Notes under the pieces: generated by a model
The model's database searches: none
The model's input: only the letters and a program-made list of their open reading frames with translations
Told to the model about the DNA's origin: nothing
In this document: in pieces, positions 6,160 to 13,824 of the stretch
Numbering within the stretch: position 1 is the first letter of the stretch
Layout: each line of letters begins with the position of its first letter
NCBI GenBank assembly: GCA_958448395.1
Contig: CAUDDP010000033.1
Coordinates: forward strand, 1-22,836
DNA from: an uncultured Oscillospiraceae bacterium
Lineage (GTDB): Bacteria; Bacillota; Clostridia; Oscillospirales; Ruminococcaceae
Direction: 5' to 3'
DNA length: 22,836 nt
Translations under genes and position numbers: made by a program

Positions 6160-6612
6160 TTATGCCTCTGGCTCCTCTGCTTCTTCCAGATCATCCATTG
6201 TCAATTCACTGTAATCAAACTCCAGCAGCTCATTGCAGCACGGACAATGCATTACGCCTTCATCCAGAACGGAATCTGCCAGCACAATGGTATTCTGACA
6301 ATTCGGACAGACAACTTCATACAAATCCTCATCTTCCTCATCATCGCAATCCAAATAATCTGTTTCGTCTTCTTCCTCATATTCGTCGTCGCCAAATAAT
6401 TCTGCTTCTACGTCACCGAGGCCTTCATCCAAAGATTCGCAGAGTTCTGTCAGTTCGTCCACCTGATCCTGTAAATCCGTTACATATAAAACCGTTTCCT
6501 GCATGACTTCGAGCAGCTGTGCCAGAATCTTGCCCTCTTTGGAGGTTGTCAGATCCAGATCCATGCCGTCTATCATGCCACGCAGATATGACATCTTGTC
6601 ACTTAAATTCAT
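6160..6612 (-). CDS. CD1247-type protein: helical N-terminus, acidic linker, C-terminal zinc ribbon
   Basis: The protein has 150 residues when started at the ATG at 6612 (MNLSDKMSYLRGMIDGMD), preceded by AAAGAGGGCGGAG. Upstream ATGs lack a ribosome binding site and add a non-conserved KKKRKR stretch. The N-terminal ~65 residues match the CD1247 N-terminal domain of Clostridia, with a coiled coil ending ELCESLDEGLGDVE. An acidic linker of about 30 residues (EEEDETDYLD...) follows, then two CXXC pairs, CPNC and CPCC, that should bind one zinc ion. The tail is again acidic. It lies 100 bases after efp and is probably on the same transcript. The function of the family is not known. Confidence 0.8.
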   Translation of the reverse strand: MNLSDKMSYLRGMIDGMDLDLTTSKEGKILAQLLEVMQETVLYVTDLQDQVDELTELCESLDEGLGDVEAELFGDDEYEEEDETDYLDCDDEEDEDLYEVVCPNCQNTIVLADSVLDEGVMHCPCCNELLEFDYSELTMDDLEEAEEPEA

Positions 6613-6696
6613 ATGCTCCGCCCTCTTTCTTTTCTTTTTGTCCATTGCTGAAACAGATGCTATGCTTGCCTGTAAATTCCACAAGCTTTATGCAAG

Positions 6697-6712
6697 GTAC
6701 AGATTTCTGTAC
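6697..6712 (-). other. Short perfect hairpin right after efp
   Basis: GTACAGA and TCTGTAC (7 bp, 2-base loop) directly abut the efp stop codon. No T-run follows, so it is not a terminator. It may be an RNA 3'-end or processing element. Confidence 0.4.
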
Positions 6713-7270
6713 TTATGCACGTTCCATATACTCTCCGGTTCTAGTATCAATGCGGATCTTGTCCCCTGTATTGATAAACAGCGGCACTTTAATTTCTGCA
6801 CCGGTTTCCAGTGTTGCCGGCTTAGTTGCATTGGTAGCCGTATCGCCCTTGAAGCCCGGATCGGTTTCTGTTACTTCCAATTCTACAAAGAACGGCGGTT
6901 CTACACCGAATACATTGCCCTTATAGGACAGAACCTTGACTTCCATGTTCTCCTTTACGAACCGGAATGCATCACCCAGCTTCTTGCTGTCAATTGGCAG
7001 CTGTTCATAGGTCTCCATGTCCATGAAGTAATACAGCCCGCCATCTTCATACAGATACTGCATGTCCTTCCGCTCAATGTAAGCAGTCGGATACTTATCG
7101 GTCGGGTTAAAAGAACGTTCTACCACTGCACCTGTGATGACATTCTTATACTTCGTACGAACAAATGCGGCACCTTTACCCGGCTTTACGTGCTGAAATT
7201 CAATGACCTGTACAACGTTGCCGTCCAGTTCAAAGGTAACACCGTTTCTGAAATCGCCTGCTGAAATCAT
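6713..7270 (-). CDS. efp: Translation elongation factor P
   Basis: The protein has 185 residues, the usual EF-P length, when started at the ATG at 7270 (MISAGDFRNGVTFELDG), ten bases after GGAGG. An in-frame upstream extension of 45 codons would run across the promoter and is rejected. EF-P binds between the P and E sites and relieves stalling at polyproline stretches. The KOW-like domain I carries HVKPGKGAAFVR with the tip residue Lys32. The two OB domains end in GDKIRIDTRTGEYMERA. Possible local clients with proline runs include YqeK (six prolines in a row). In many Firmicutes efp follows aroQ-pepQ; here three secreted-protein genes intervene. Confidence 0.97.
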   Translation of the reverse strand: MISAGDFRNGVTFELDGNVVQVIEFQHVKPGKGAAFVRTKYKNVITGAVVERSFNPTDKYPTAYIERKDMQYLYEDGGLYYFMDMETYEQLPIDSKKLGDAFRFVKENMEVKVLSYKGNVFGVEPPFFVELEVTETDPGFKGDTATNATKPATLETGAEIKVPLFINTGDKIRIDTRTGEYMERA

Positions 7271-7343
7271 AAAAATAAACCTCCGTGATTGTTTCTTTCT
7301 CCTGCTCTCGCCGATACGGACAAAAAGCACAGGTATATCGTTT

Positions 7344-7372
7344 ATTATACTACGGAATCCGGCTTTTTGCAA
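7344..7372 (-). promoter_or_regulatory. Sigma-A promoter for efp
   Basis: On the minus strand TTGCAA (7367-7372) and TATAAT (7344-7349) are 17 bases apart. The transcript would start near 7337 with a leader of about 67 nt. It lies in the short gap after the LRR-dockerin gene. Confidence 0.75.
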
Positions 7373-7414
7373 GCCCTTTCCATAATTTTTTTTATTTTCC
7401 TGCAATAAAAGGGG

Positions 7415-8851
7415 TTAAAAATCCCAACTAACATCCAATCCTGCTGACTGCCGTGCATAATACGTCAGAATTTTGACCGCATCTTCTACTGCAATCTTTC
7501 CATCTTCATCCACATCCATCGCAGTAAAGACCGCATCTGAAATTTCTACAGGCAATCCGGCAGACTGCTGTGCATAGGTTTGCAATACCAGAACGGCATC
7601 CTCTACCGCCACAATACCATCATTATTGGGATCCCCCTTCATGATTTCCGGCAGATCCAACGAGTTAAGATCATATTTGGGTTCAAGTCCTTGTGAAATT
7701 GCATAGTCTTTTTGCTTTTGAAAGTACTCCTGTGCATAGGAACCTTTATAAACAGTTACAACAATCTGATAATTACTGCCAGAAAACGCTTCATCCTCAA
7801 TGGTCTGCACACTTGCAGGAACGGTAACTGCACGCAATTCTTTACAGCCATAGAACAGACAATAGCTGACAGATTGCAGCCTGTTCGGCAGCTCAATACT
7901 GTTCAATGCGGTACAGCCCCAAAATGCACCGGCTCCCAGTTCCTGCAAATTAGAAGAGAGCTTCACATCTGTCAACGCTGTGCAGGCACAAAATGCATGG
8001 TCGTCTACCGTTCTGACGCTGTTCGGCATGTTCATTGCAGTCAAACCGGTATTGGCAAATGCCCAAGCTCCAATGTTTCGCAACGTACTCGGCAACACAA
8101 TATCGGTCAGGTTAGTACAGGACTCAAAAGCAAACGGTGCCAGTTCTGTAACAGTTGCTGGTACTGTGTAGGAGCTGCCACCCTTCGCAATCGGATAGCG
8201 AATCAGCGTAGTTCTTGCCTGATTCAGCAGAACGCCATCTACAGATGCAAACGCAGAATTGCCGTCTGCAACTGCAATCTGTTGCAAACTTTTACAGTCT
8301 GCAAAGACATTGTCCCCCAATGTAGTAAGCGATGCTGGCAGTTCCAGAGATGTCAAACTGGTACAGCCATCAAAGGCAGATGTGCCGATTTGCAGCAACT
8401 GTGATGGCAACGGCAAACTCGTCAAACCAGAGCAGCCATAGAATGCAGAATCTCCAATAGCGGTCACCGAATCCGGTAAAGCAAGCTCTGTTAAGGCACT
8501 ACAATAGGCAAAGGCATTATCCCCGATAATCTGCACATTATCAGAAATGGTAACGCTTTGCAAGTTGGTACAGCCATAAAATGCCCGTTCTCCGATGACA
8601 CGCACGGGTTTGCCGCCCATTTTAGACGGCACTTTTATACTGGTCGCAGAGAGGTTACAATCTGCAACTTCAACATAATCACTATACAGCAAAAGCGTCA
8701 GATCGCCATATGTTGTCGTCTCAGCAGCAGAAACGGAAAGGGCAACAGACGGCAGCGGCAATGCCTGCTGCATGGTTGGCACAGTTGCAGCTGCCAGCAG
8801 ACAAGCTGCTGCCAATACCCCACAGACACGATGCTTTCTTAATGAATTCAT
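7415..8851 (-). CDS. Secreted BspA-type leucine-rich-repeat protein with type I dockerin
   Basis: The protein has 478 residues. An N-terminal signal peptide (about 1-43, basic start, hydrophobic core, AXA region near ALSVSAAE) leads into about eleven LRR_5 repeats (about 70-375). Each repeat has the signature AF-x-x-C-x-x-L with an I-G-x-x-AF lead. An irregular non-LRR insert (ADGNSAFASVDGVLLNQ...) lies after repeat five. Residues 406-472 are a dockerin: two Ca-binding segments, GDPNNDG and DVDEDG, each followed by a VEDAV helix ending YAQQSAG or YARQSAG. The dockerin implies attachment to a cohesin scaffold on the cell surface. No catalytic domain is present, so a binding or adhesion role is inferred. 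It has its own promoter and a structured leader. Confidence 0.93.
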   Translation of the reverse strand: MNSLRKHRVCGVLAAACLLAAATVPTMQQALPLPSVALSVSAAETTTYGDLTLLLYSDYVEVADCNLSATSIKVPSKMGGKPVRVIGERAFYGCTNLQSVTISDNVQIIGDNAFAYCSALTELALPDSVTAIGDSAFYGCSGLTSLPLPSQLLQIGTSAFDGCTSLTSLELPASLTTLGDNVFADCKSLQQIAVADGNSAFASVDGVLLNQARTTLIRYPIAKGGSSYTVPATVTELAPFAFESCTNLTDIVLPSTLRNIGAWAFANTGLTAMNMPNSVRTVDDHAFCACTALTDVKLSSNLQELGAGAFWGCTALNSIELPNRLQSVSYCLFYGCKELRAVTVPASVQTIEDEAFSGSNYQIVVTVYKGSYAQEYFQKQKDYAISQGLEPKYDLNSLDLPEIMKGDPNNDGIVAVEDAVLVLQTYAQQSAGLPVEISDAVFTAMDVDEDGKIAVEDAVKILTYYARQSAGLDVSWDF

Positions 8852-8921
8852 ACAGATTCATCCTTTCTTTTTATTGGTAACGAAAACGCCTGTTTTCATC
8901 TGAAATTCCCCATTGGTATGG

Positions 8922-8955
8922 ATCTTCTATTGCAATAGAGTCTGATATAGAAGAT
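8922..8955 (-). promoter_or_regulatory. Hairpin at the 5' end of the LRR-dockerin mRNA
   Basis: ATCTTCTAT (8922-8930) pairs perfectly with ATAGAAGAT (8947-8955), 9 bp with a 16-base loop. The predicted transcript start is at about 8955, so the mRNA would begin with this stem, as in 5'-stabilised messages. A competing 14-bp palindrome, TCTATTGCAATAGA, is nested at 8926-8939. Confidence 0.55.
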
Positions 8956-8961
8956 ACGATT

Positions 8962-8991
8962 ATCATAGCACAGAATCCTTGATTCTGTCAA
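8962..8991 (-). promoter_or_regulatory. Promoter of the LRR-dockerin gene with palindromic spacer
   Basis: On the minus strand TTGACA (8986-8991) and TATGAT (8962-8967) are 18 bases apart. The spacer holds an inverted repeat, ACAGAATC-CTT-GATTCTGT (8970-8988), that overlaps the -35 box and is a candidate operator. The regulator is unknown. Confidence 0.65.
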
Positions 8992-9059
8992 GCGGCTGTA
9001 TTACATTTCACGCAAATCAATTTTTGTATTTTCCCTTACAGATAACAGTCTCATCTCCA

Positions 9060-9350
9060 CCGGCAGAATCGCTTCGCTGTCCGCCATTGTACGTTGTGCA
9101 AACTTGCAATCTTGCCCCTCTAAATTTCTGTATTCTGTACCGTTTTGTTTTTTCAGAGGGCGGACAGCGGCAACTTATTCTTCATTTCATTATCTTATCC
9201 AACTCGTTTCCTCTGCAAGGGGGACAGCTTGTCCCCAGTTCAGAGGATGCCCTTCCCTTTTGTCCCTTCGGGATATTTCCCCACACTGTGGGGAATAACC
9301 CTCCGCCAAGCTGAGCCAGCTTGACCGCAATCGCCATTCGGCGGAGCGAT
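9060..9350. repeat. Structured intergenic element with several inverted repeats
   Basis: This fills most of the 540-base gap between the CapA-type and LRR-dockerin genes and has no credible coding frame. Seen inverted repeats are: 9075-9085 with 9159-9169 (11 bp, CGCTGTCCGCC); 9220-9226 with 9230-9236 (7 bp, GGGGACA); 9277-9285 with 9287-9295 (9 bp, TTCCCCACA); and 9301-9307 with 9340-9346 (7 bp, CTCCGCC). The last encloses 9308-9313 with 9317-9322 (AAGCTG). The last 28 bases recur at the start of the window. Such dense structure plus recurrence suggests a dispersed RNA-structured or miniature mobile element. No terminal inverted repeats of a known insertion sequence or flanking target duplication are evident. 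Confidence 0.65.
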
Positions 9351-9390
9351 TCACCCTATAATTTGAAAACGTTTTTTGTACAGTCATGCT

Positions 9391-10539
9391 TCAATCTGTA
9401 TTGGTCACCACACCGTTTTCATCAATCGAAATGCCGTAGGACATATTTTCCATATTTCGATAGAACGTATCCTGTGCAGATGGATCTCCGATATACGTCA
9501 CCTGACAATTGGACTGTACGGCTGGCACCAATTGCAGCTGTACCGCATAATCTTCTGCGGTACCGGTAATATGCAGCTCTGCTAACATGGTATCCATGGT
9601 CTTTCCATTGAACCAGTAATTCCCAAGGGAATAGACAATGGGCTTGTCCTGATAGAAATCAATGCCCTGTAAGCAATGTGTATGATCTCCAATCACTGCA
9701 TCCGCTCCGGCATCAATCAAAGCGTTTCCGGTAGTCAGTTGGTACTCCTCCAGATAGGTGACGCCCTCAATGCCCCAATGCATATAAACCACCACATAAT
9801 CGGCATTTTGATCCGCCTCTTCCACCCGTTCATAGAGCAAGGTGGGATCCACGGTTCGGAATACACCCGGTTCCTCTTCGGTTGCCCCTTTGGTCAATTC
9901 CTCCCACTCTACACGGGTACCAGACACAAATGCTACTGTAAAACCATCCAGTTCATAATAATAAATCGAAGAGGCTTCCTCTAAATCCTTACCGGCTCCC
10001 ACATAGGGAATCCCGGCATTTTGCAGGGTATCCAGCGTATCCAGCAACGCATCCTCACCATAGTCGTAGGCATGATTGTTTGCCAGTGAAACAATATCCA
10101 CCCCCAGTTCCGGCAGCACTTTGACATTGGCAGGATCAGCACGGTAAGTATAATCTTTTCCAACCGTCGCACTTCCTCTCGTGGAATACGGAAACTCATT
10201 GTTGATAAAACAAATATCTGCTGATCGCATGTGATCTACCATGGTAGCGTCTATGCATTGTGTAATATCTTCACCGCATTCCTTCCAATATTGCGTGGTA
10301 TAGGCATGATCCTCAATACAAATATCACCGGAAAAGCAAATCGTATAGTCAAATGGTTGCAGCGGCTCCGTTGTTGTCGTTTCGGTAACCGTTGTTTGTA
10401 TTGGTGCAGTTGTAATCAGTGTGTCAGAAGCATTCTGTTCCGCAGTAGAAACAGTTTGTTGTACCGTTTGGCAACCAGTCAGACAATGGATAAGCAGCAT
10501 ACTGCTGCAAAGCAATACAGGAAAACAAGATAATTTCAT
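9391..10539 (-). CDS. CapA-family lipoprotein (calcineurin-like metallophosphatase fold)
   Basis: The protein has 382 residues. A lipoprotein signal peptide with lipobox LTGC (Cys23) is followed by a Thr-rich linker to about residue 62. The PGA_cap domain then shows the metal-site motifs GDICIE, NNEFP, LANNHAYDYG, MHWG and GDHTHCLQG in the expected order, ending with YSLGNYWF. CapA of Bacillus takes part in poly-gamma-glutamate export, but no capB, capC or capE is nearby. A general role as a surface-anchored hydrolase or envelope enzyme is therefore as likely. GGAGGAGG precedes the ATG. The gene has its own promoter after a strong terminator. Its signal peptide closely resembles that of the next upstream lipoprotein. 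Confidence 0.88.
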   Translation of the reverse strand: MKLSCFPVLLCSSMLLIHCLTGCQTVQQTVSTAEQNASDTLITTAPIQTTVTETTTTEPLQPFDYTICFSGDICIEDHAYTTQYWKECGEDITQCIDATMVDHMRSADICFINNEFPYSTRGSATVGKDYTYRADPANVKVLPELGVDIVSLANNHAYDYGEDALLDTLDTLQNAGIPYVGAGKDLEEASSIYYYELDGFTVAFVSGTRVEWEELTKGATEEEPGVFRTVDPTLLYERVEEADQNADYVVVYMHWGIEGVTYLEEYQLTTGNALIDAGADAVIGDHTHCLQGIDFYQDKPIVYSLGNYWFNGKTMDTMLAELHITGTAEDYAVQLQLVPAVQSNCQVTYIGDPSAQDTFYRNMENMSYGISIDENGVVTNTD

Positions 10540-10592
10540 TTATAACCTCCTCCTATCTCTTTTTCTGCAAGAATCACATCCCGTTCTTTCTT

Positions 10593-10621
10593 ATTTTACC
10601 ACATTTTTCTTCACTTGTCCA
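10593..10621 (-). promoter_or_regulatory. Promoter for the CapA-type gene
   Basis: On the minus strand TGGACA (10616-10621) and TAAAAT (10593-10598) are 17 bases apart, just after the upstream terminator. The leader would be about 47 nt. Confidence 0.6.
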
Positions 10622-10626
10622 CATAA

Positions 10627-10670
10627 ATAAAAGCAGCAGAAATCAAATTTTTTCTTTCTGCTGCTTTTTT
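10627..10670. terminator. Strong bidirectional terminator between the two lipoprotein genes
   Basis: AAAAGCAGCAGAAA (10629-10642) and its complement (10655-10668) form a perfect 14-bp stem around a 12-base loop. T-rich runs follow on both strands. It ends the DUF5104-like gene. Confidence 0.88.
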
Positions 10671-10683
10671 ATCCCATTTTATG

Positions 10684-11541
10684 TTAATCTATATCTGTAT
10701 CAAAAAGCGGTATATATACATCCCCTTTATCATCTACAATGCAAGAAGAATCTAGTATCTCACCTGTTTCTTTCTGATAATACAACATCGCATAACGCGG
10801 CGAATTAGATGTACTTTCTAATTCATAATAACAAACCAGATTCAAATCATCGGCATTCGGTTCCCCGACCTCTGCTTTCCATTCTTGCAATTGTGTACTG
10901 TGCTGAAGAAAGGTACGCAGTTGTTCCTCTGTAATGGTTCGGTAATAAGGGGTAAAAATTTTAGGATAACCACCCATACGTCTGGTATCATAATGCTGAT
11001 TACTTTCCAACTGAATAGTAATGCCATCTTCCTCTGGAAAAGAAAAATTCTCATCACAATAAACCTGTTCTGAACAGATAGAAAAACAATGAATTCCAAC
11101 TTCATCTGCATTCATTTCATCCATATAGGTATATCTTAAATAACAATAGTAGTTTTCCTTCTCTTTTGTAATTACGAATATATTGGAAACTGCTTTCTGT
11201 CTTAAACCAGAATCTACAGATTCGGAACTATGTCCTGCACCATCTCGTTCATTGGTATCTGGAAAAGCGGGATACGAGGAAAGAAATGTTGTAATCTGTT
11301 CCATCAAGTCCGGATTCGTCTGCTGAACGGACGGTGCAAACAAATCATAAATCGCCTGTGTATCCTGTTGGTCGGCTGCTGCAAACAAATTGTCTACGGT
11401 TTCATTAAACAGGGTATCTGCATCATCTTGAAGCAGAACTGTCACAGCATCATCCACTGCCGCAGAAAACCGACAGCCAGTCAAACATCCGACAAGTACC
11501 ATAGCACTACAAAGTATAGCGGAAATTTTACATAATTTCAT
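10684..11541 (-). CDS. Lipoprotein resembling DUF5104 proteins
   Basis: The protein has 285 residues from the ATG at 11541, nine bases after AGGAGA. The longer in-frame start at 11604 lacks a ribosome binding site and would mask the signal peptide. Two possible lipobox cysteines occur, Cys19 (LVGC) and Cys23 (LTGC), with the second favoured. The mature part begins with helical segments (LFNETVDNLFAAADQQDTQAIYDLF) typical of DUF5104. A mixed beta region with YYCYLRYTYMDEMNADEVGIHCF and a C-terminal segment of unknown fold follow. No catalytic motif is visible. It lies downstream of the pepQ-like gene with a gap of 108 bases and only weak promoter-like sequence. The function is unknown. Confidence 0.75.
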   Translation of the reverse strand: MKLCKISAILCSAMVLVGCLTGCRFSAAVDDAVTVLLQDDADTLFNETVDNLFAAADQQDTQAIYDLFAPSVQQTNPDLMEQITTFLSSYPAFPDTNERDGAGHSSESVDSGLRQKAVSNIFVITKEKENYYCYLRYTYMDEMNADEVGIHCFSICSEQVYCDENFSFPEEDGITIQLESNQHYDTRRMGGYPKIFTPYYRTITEEQLRTFLQHSTQLQEWKAEVGEPNADDLNLVCYYELESTSNSPRYAMLYYQKETGEILDSSCIVDDKGDVYIPLFDTDID

Positions 11542-11649
11542 ATATTGTTTCTCCTGTATATCATACTTATTTAATATTTTCACATCTTTGATATTTATTT
11601 CCACTCCTACATAATTTTAAACGGATGCTTTAAAAACGGTCTGTCCATA

Positions 11650-12723
11650 TTATCCCACACAAACCAGTTCTGGTGTGAATGTCGTCAAATTCCGGCAGCC
11701 ATTCTCTGTAATCTCTACAAAATCCTCAATCCGCACACCAAATTCTCCCGGCAGATAAATGCCCGGTTCAATCGTCACAATATTGCCGGCTTGCAATATC
11801 GTATTTGCTGATGGTGCGGCATTTGGTGCTTCGTGAATCTCCATGCCCACACCATGTCCCAGTGAATGTCCGAACTGCTTTCCATATCCGGCATCTGCGA
11901 TGATGTCTCTGGCAATCGCATCCAATGCTTTCCCTGTGATTCCGGCTCTTGCCGCTTTTAACGCCGCTGCCTGTGCATGCTGTACAATTTCATAAACGAC
12001 CTTCATTTTTTCAGTCGGCTTGCCAACACAGACCGTTCGAGTCATATCACTGTGATAGCCATTTACCACAGCACCAAAATCCATCAGCACAAAATCACCC
12101 TCCTGCACCGCTGCATCTGACGGCACACCGTGCGGCATAGAAGTTCTTGCACCCGTCAGAGCAATGGTCGGGAAAGACATTTCCTCTGCACCCAATTCCA
12201 GCATCGTAAAATCCAGCTTCCGCTGAATCTCCCGTTCTGTGACACCAACATGCAGCCAGTCTAGCAATTGCTGTAATGCGGCTTCTGCGATTTGCTGAGC
12301 AGCCTGTATCTGTTGCACTTCTTCCGTTGTTTTCACCATCCGGCAATCTCGCAAGGCATCGCTCAGAACATTACTGCTGTTCCAGCGATAGATGTGCGGA
12401 AATCGTTTTTGCAAGTTTGCAAACTGCTGTAAGGTCATTTCTGCGGACTCTACAGCAATGGTTTCTGCATGATGCTGTTTCAACAGATTTTCCACTTGCA
12501 CAGTCATGTTTTCCAGTTCCATGACATGACAATCCTTTACACATGCTCTTGCCTTTTCAATGTACCGAAAGTCAATCAGCAAATAGGCAGCATCCCGAAA
12601 ACAAAGCACGATTCCAGCAGAGGATGCCATACCGGTGAGGTACCGGCGATTGATGTCGGAAGTAATCCATGCACAGTCAATCTCCTCCGGCAAGGACTGC
12701 ATCAATAGTTGGATTCGATTCAT
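11650..12723 (-). CDS. M24-family Xaa-Pro peptidase (PepQ/YqhT type)
   Basis: The protein has 357 residues from the ATG at 12723, nine bases after GAGGAG. A start six codons upstream has no better support. An N-terminal creatinase-like domain (about 1-125, DCAWITSDINRRYLTGM) is followed by the pita-bread catalytic domain. All five metal ligands are visible: two Asp in LMDFGAVVNGYHSDMTRT, His in HSLGHGVGMEIHE, and two Glu in TIEPGIY and RIEDFV. It should be a cytoplasmic dipeptidase or aminopeptidase that releases residues before proline. It follows aroQ by 14 bases, as in the aroQ-yqhT-efp order of Bacillus. Xaa-Pro aminopeptidase or prolidase specificity cannot be told from sequence alone. 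Confidence 0.9.
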   Translation of the reverse strand: MNRIQLLMQSLPEEIDCAWITSDINRRYLTGMASSAGIVLCFRDAAYLLIDFRYIEKARACVKDCHVMELENMTVQVENLLKQHHAETIAVESAEMTLQQFANLQKRFPHIYRWNSSNVLSDALRDCRMVKTTEEVQQIQAAQQIAEAALQQLLDWLHVGVTEREIQRKLDFTMLELGAEEMSFPTIALTGARTSMPHGVPSDAAVQEGDFVLMDFGAVVNGYHSDMTRTVCVGKPTEKMKVVYEIVQHAQAAALKAARAGITGKALDAIARDIIADAGYGKQFGHSLGHGVGMEIHEAPNAAPSANTILQAGNIVTIEPGIYLPGEFGVRIEDFVEITENGCRNLTTFTPELVCVG

Positions 12724-12737
12724 ATCAAAAACTCCTC

Positions 12738-13181
12738 TCAAAGCATTGCCAATGCCTGCAACGCCAGAAAATAACTGTTAATGCCAAAGCCTGCGATAGT
12801 TCCAATGCAGACCGGTGCAATTACCGACTTGGCACGAAAGGCATCCCTTGCCTGAATGTTACTGATATGTACCTCTACGCATGGCAGCTGCATATCTGCA
12901 ATCGCATCATGAATCGCATAGCTATAATGTGTATACGCACCGGCATTCAGAATTACACCATCAAAGGTATTTCTGGCAGCCTGCAAGCGGTCAATAATTG
13001 CTCCCTCGTGGTTAGATTGAAAAATTTCGCACTGCATTCCCAGTGCATCCGCACGGTCTAGAATCATTTCATTCAACCTTGCAAATGTTACATTGCCATA
13101 AAAGGCAGGATCTCTCTCTCCCAACAGGTTCAAGTTCGGGCCATGTACTACCAATACTTTTTTAATCATCTGATTTCTCAT
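12738..13181 (-). CDS. aroQ: Type II 3-dehydroquinate dehydratase
   Basis: The protein has 147 residues and catalyses dehydration of 3-dehydroquinate to 3-dehydroshikimate in the shikimate pathway. The family motifs are VHGPNLNLLGERDPAFYG, with catalytic Tyr28, then LNAGAYTHYSYAIHDAI, EVHISN with catalytic His105, and FRAKSVIAPV. NAG replaces the usual NPG in the second motif. The start is uncertain. The first ATG overlaps the yqeG stop codon as ATGA, which favours coupled translation, while the ATG four codons later (13169) fits the usual MKKILVIHGPN start. No other shikimate genes are in the window. Confidence 0.95.
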   Translation of the reverse strand: MRNQMIKKVLVVHGPNLNLLGERDPAFYGNVTFARLNEMILDRADALGMQCEIFQSNHEGAIIDRLQAARNTFDGVILNAGAYTHYSYAIHDAIADMQLPCVEVHISNIQARDAFRAKSVIAPVCIGTIAGFGINSYFLALQALAML

Positions 13182-13678
13182 CCTTTCTCTTCCTCATAAA
13201 TTTGCCGTGGAAGAAACGGCACTTCCATCCGCCGTTTAAAGCGGAAAAACCTCGTTTGCTCATGGGCAATTGGGAATACAAAAATACACTTGAGCCGCTT
13301 CAAATTGGCTCCCAGCACATCTGTAAAAATCTGATCACCCACAACTGCCAATGCATCCCATGGAAGATCCATCAAACGCTTAGCCTCCCGAAAGCCCTTT
13401 GACAGCGGCTTTTTTCCCTCGCAGACAAATGGCAACTCCAACAAATCTGCAAATGGCTTGACTCTGGGCGGATGGTTATTTGACACAATACACATTGCAA
13501 TCCCATTTCCTTTCATCGTTGCAATCCAATCTTTCACACCATCTGCCGGTCGAGGGTTGTCATGTGTGGTCAATGTATTGTCCAAATCCAGCAACAGCCC
13601 ACGAATCCCGAAATGCTGTAGCATGGAAGGGGTAATATCACAAACAGAACGCAATGCTGCTGTTATCCGAAAAATCAT
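13178..13678 (-). CDS. yqeG: YqeG-family HAD IIIA-type phosphatase
   Basis: The protein has 166 residues from the ATG at 13678, with GGGAG seven bases upstream. A 36-codon extension to 13786 would run through the promoter and the rpsU terminator and is rejected. HAD motifs are visible: I DLDNTLTTH (two Asp), II VSNNH, III the lysine in GKKPLSKGF, and IV GDQIFTDVLGANL. The family is usually ~170 residues, cytosolic, and its physiological substrate in Firmicutes is not established. In Bacillus yqeG lies next to the yqeH-aroE-yhbY-nadD cluster. Here it instead leads into aroQ and the peptidase, with a 4-base overlap. Confidence 0.9.
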   Translation of the reverse strand: MIFRITAALRSVCDITPSMLQHFGIRGLLLDLDNTLTTHDNPRPADGVKDWIATMKGNGIAMCIVSNNHPPRVKPFADLLELPFVCEGKKPLSKGFREAKRLMDLPWDALAVVGDQIFTDVLGANLKRLKCIFVFPIAHEQTRFFRFKRRMEVPFLPRQIYEEEKG

Positions 13679-13711
13679 TGCTCCGCTCCCTTCTCTCTGA
13701 AATCTTTCTTT

Positions 13712-13744
13712 ATTATACTGCATCTTTCCTATGGGAAATGTCAA
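13712..13744 (-). promoter_or_regulatory. Possible promoter for yqeG-aroQ-pepQ-like
   Basis: A perfect -10 TATAAT (13712-13717) and a TTGACA (13739-13744) occur on the minus strand, but 21 bases apart, longer than optimal. The -10 alone is credible. It lies downstream of the rpsU terminator. Confidence 0.4.
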
Positions 13745-13770
13745 AAGCAGTCGAATCTTTCTTTTCTTAC

Positions 13771-13804
13771 AAAAAAACGGACGCACTTTCTCAAGTGCGT
13801 CCGC
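13771..13804 (-). terminator. Strong intrinsic terminator after rpsU
   Basis: CGGACGCACTT (13778-13788) and AAGTGCGTCCG (13793-13803) form a perfect 11-bp stem with a 4-base loop, followed by seven Ts on the minus strand. It lies 21 bases beyond the rpsU stop. Confidence 0.93.
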
Positions 13805-13824
13805 TGTGCTGTTTGCGTCAAAAA

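Noticed and set aside
6160..6684. Longer N-terminus for the CD1247-type protein
   Set aside because: The extra 24 residues have no ribosome binding site and do not fit the family, whose N-terminal domain starts at the ATG at 6612.
9190..9387. Minus-strand frame of 65 codons in the intergenic element
   Set aside because: It consists of hairpin arms, has no ribosome binding site and no recognisable protein pattern.
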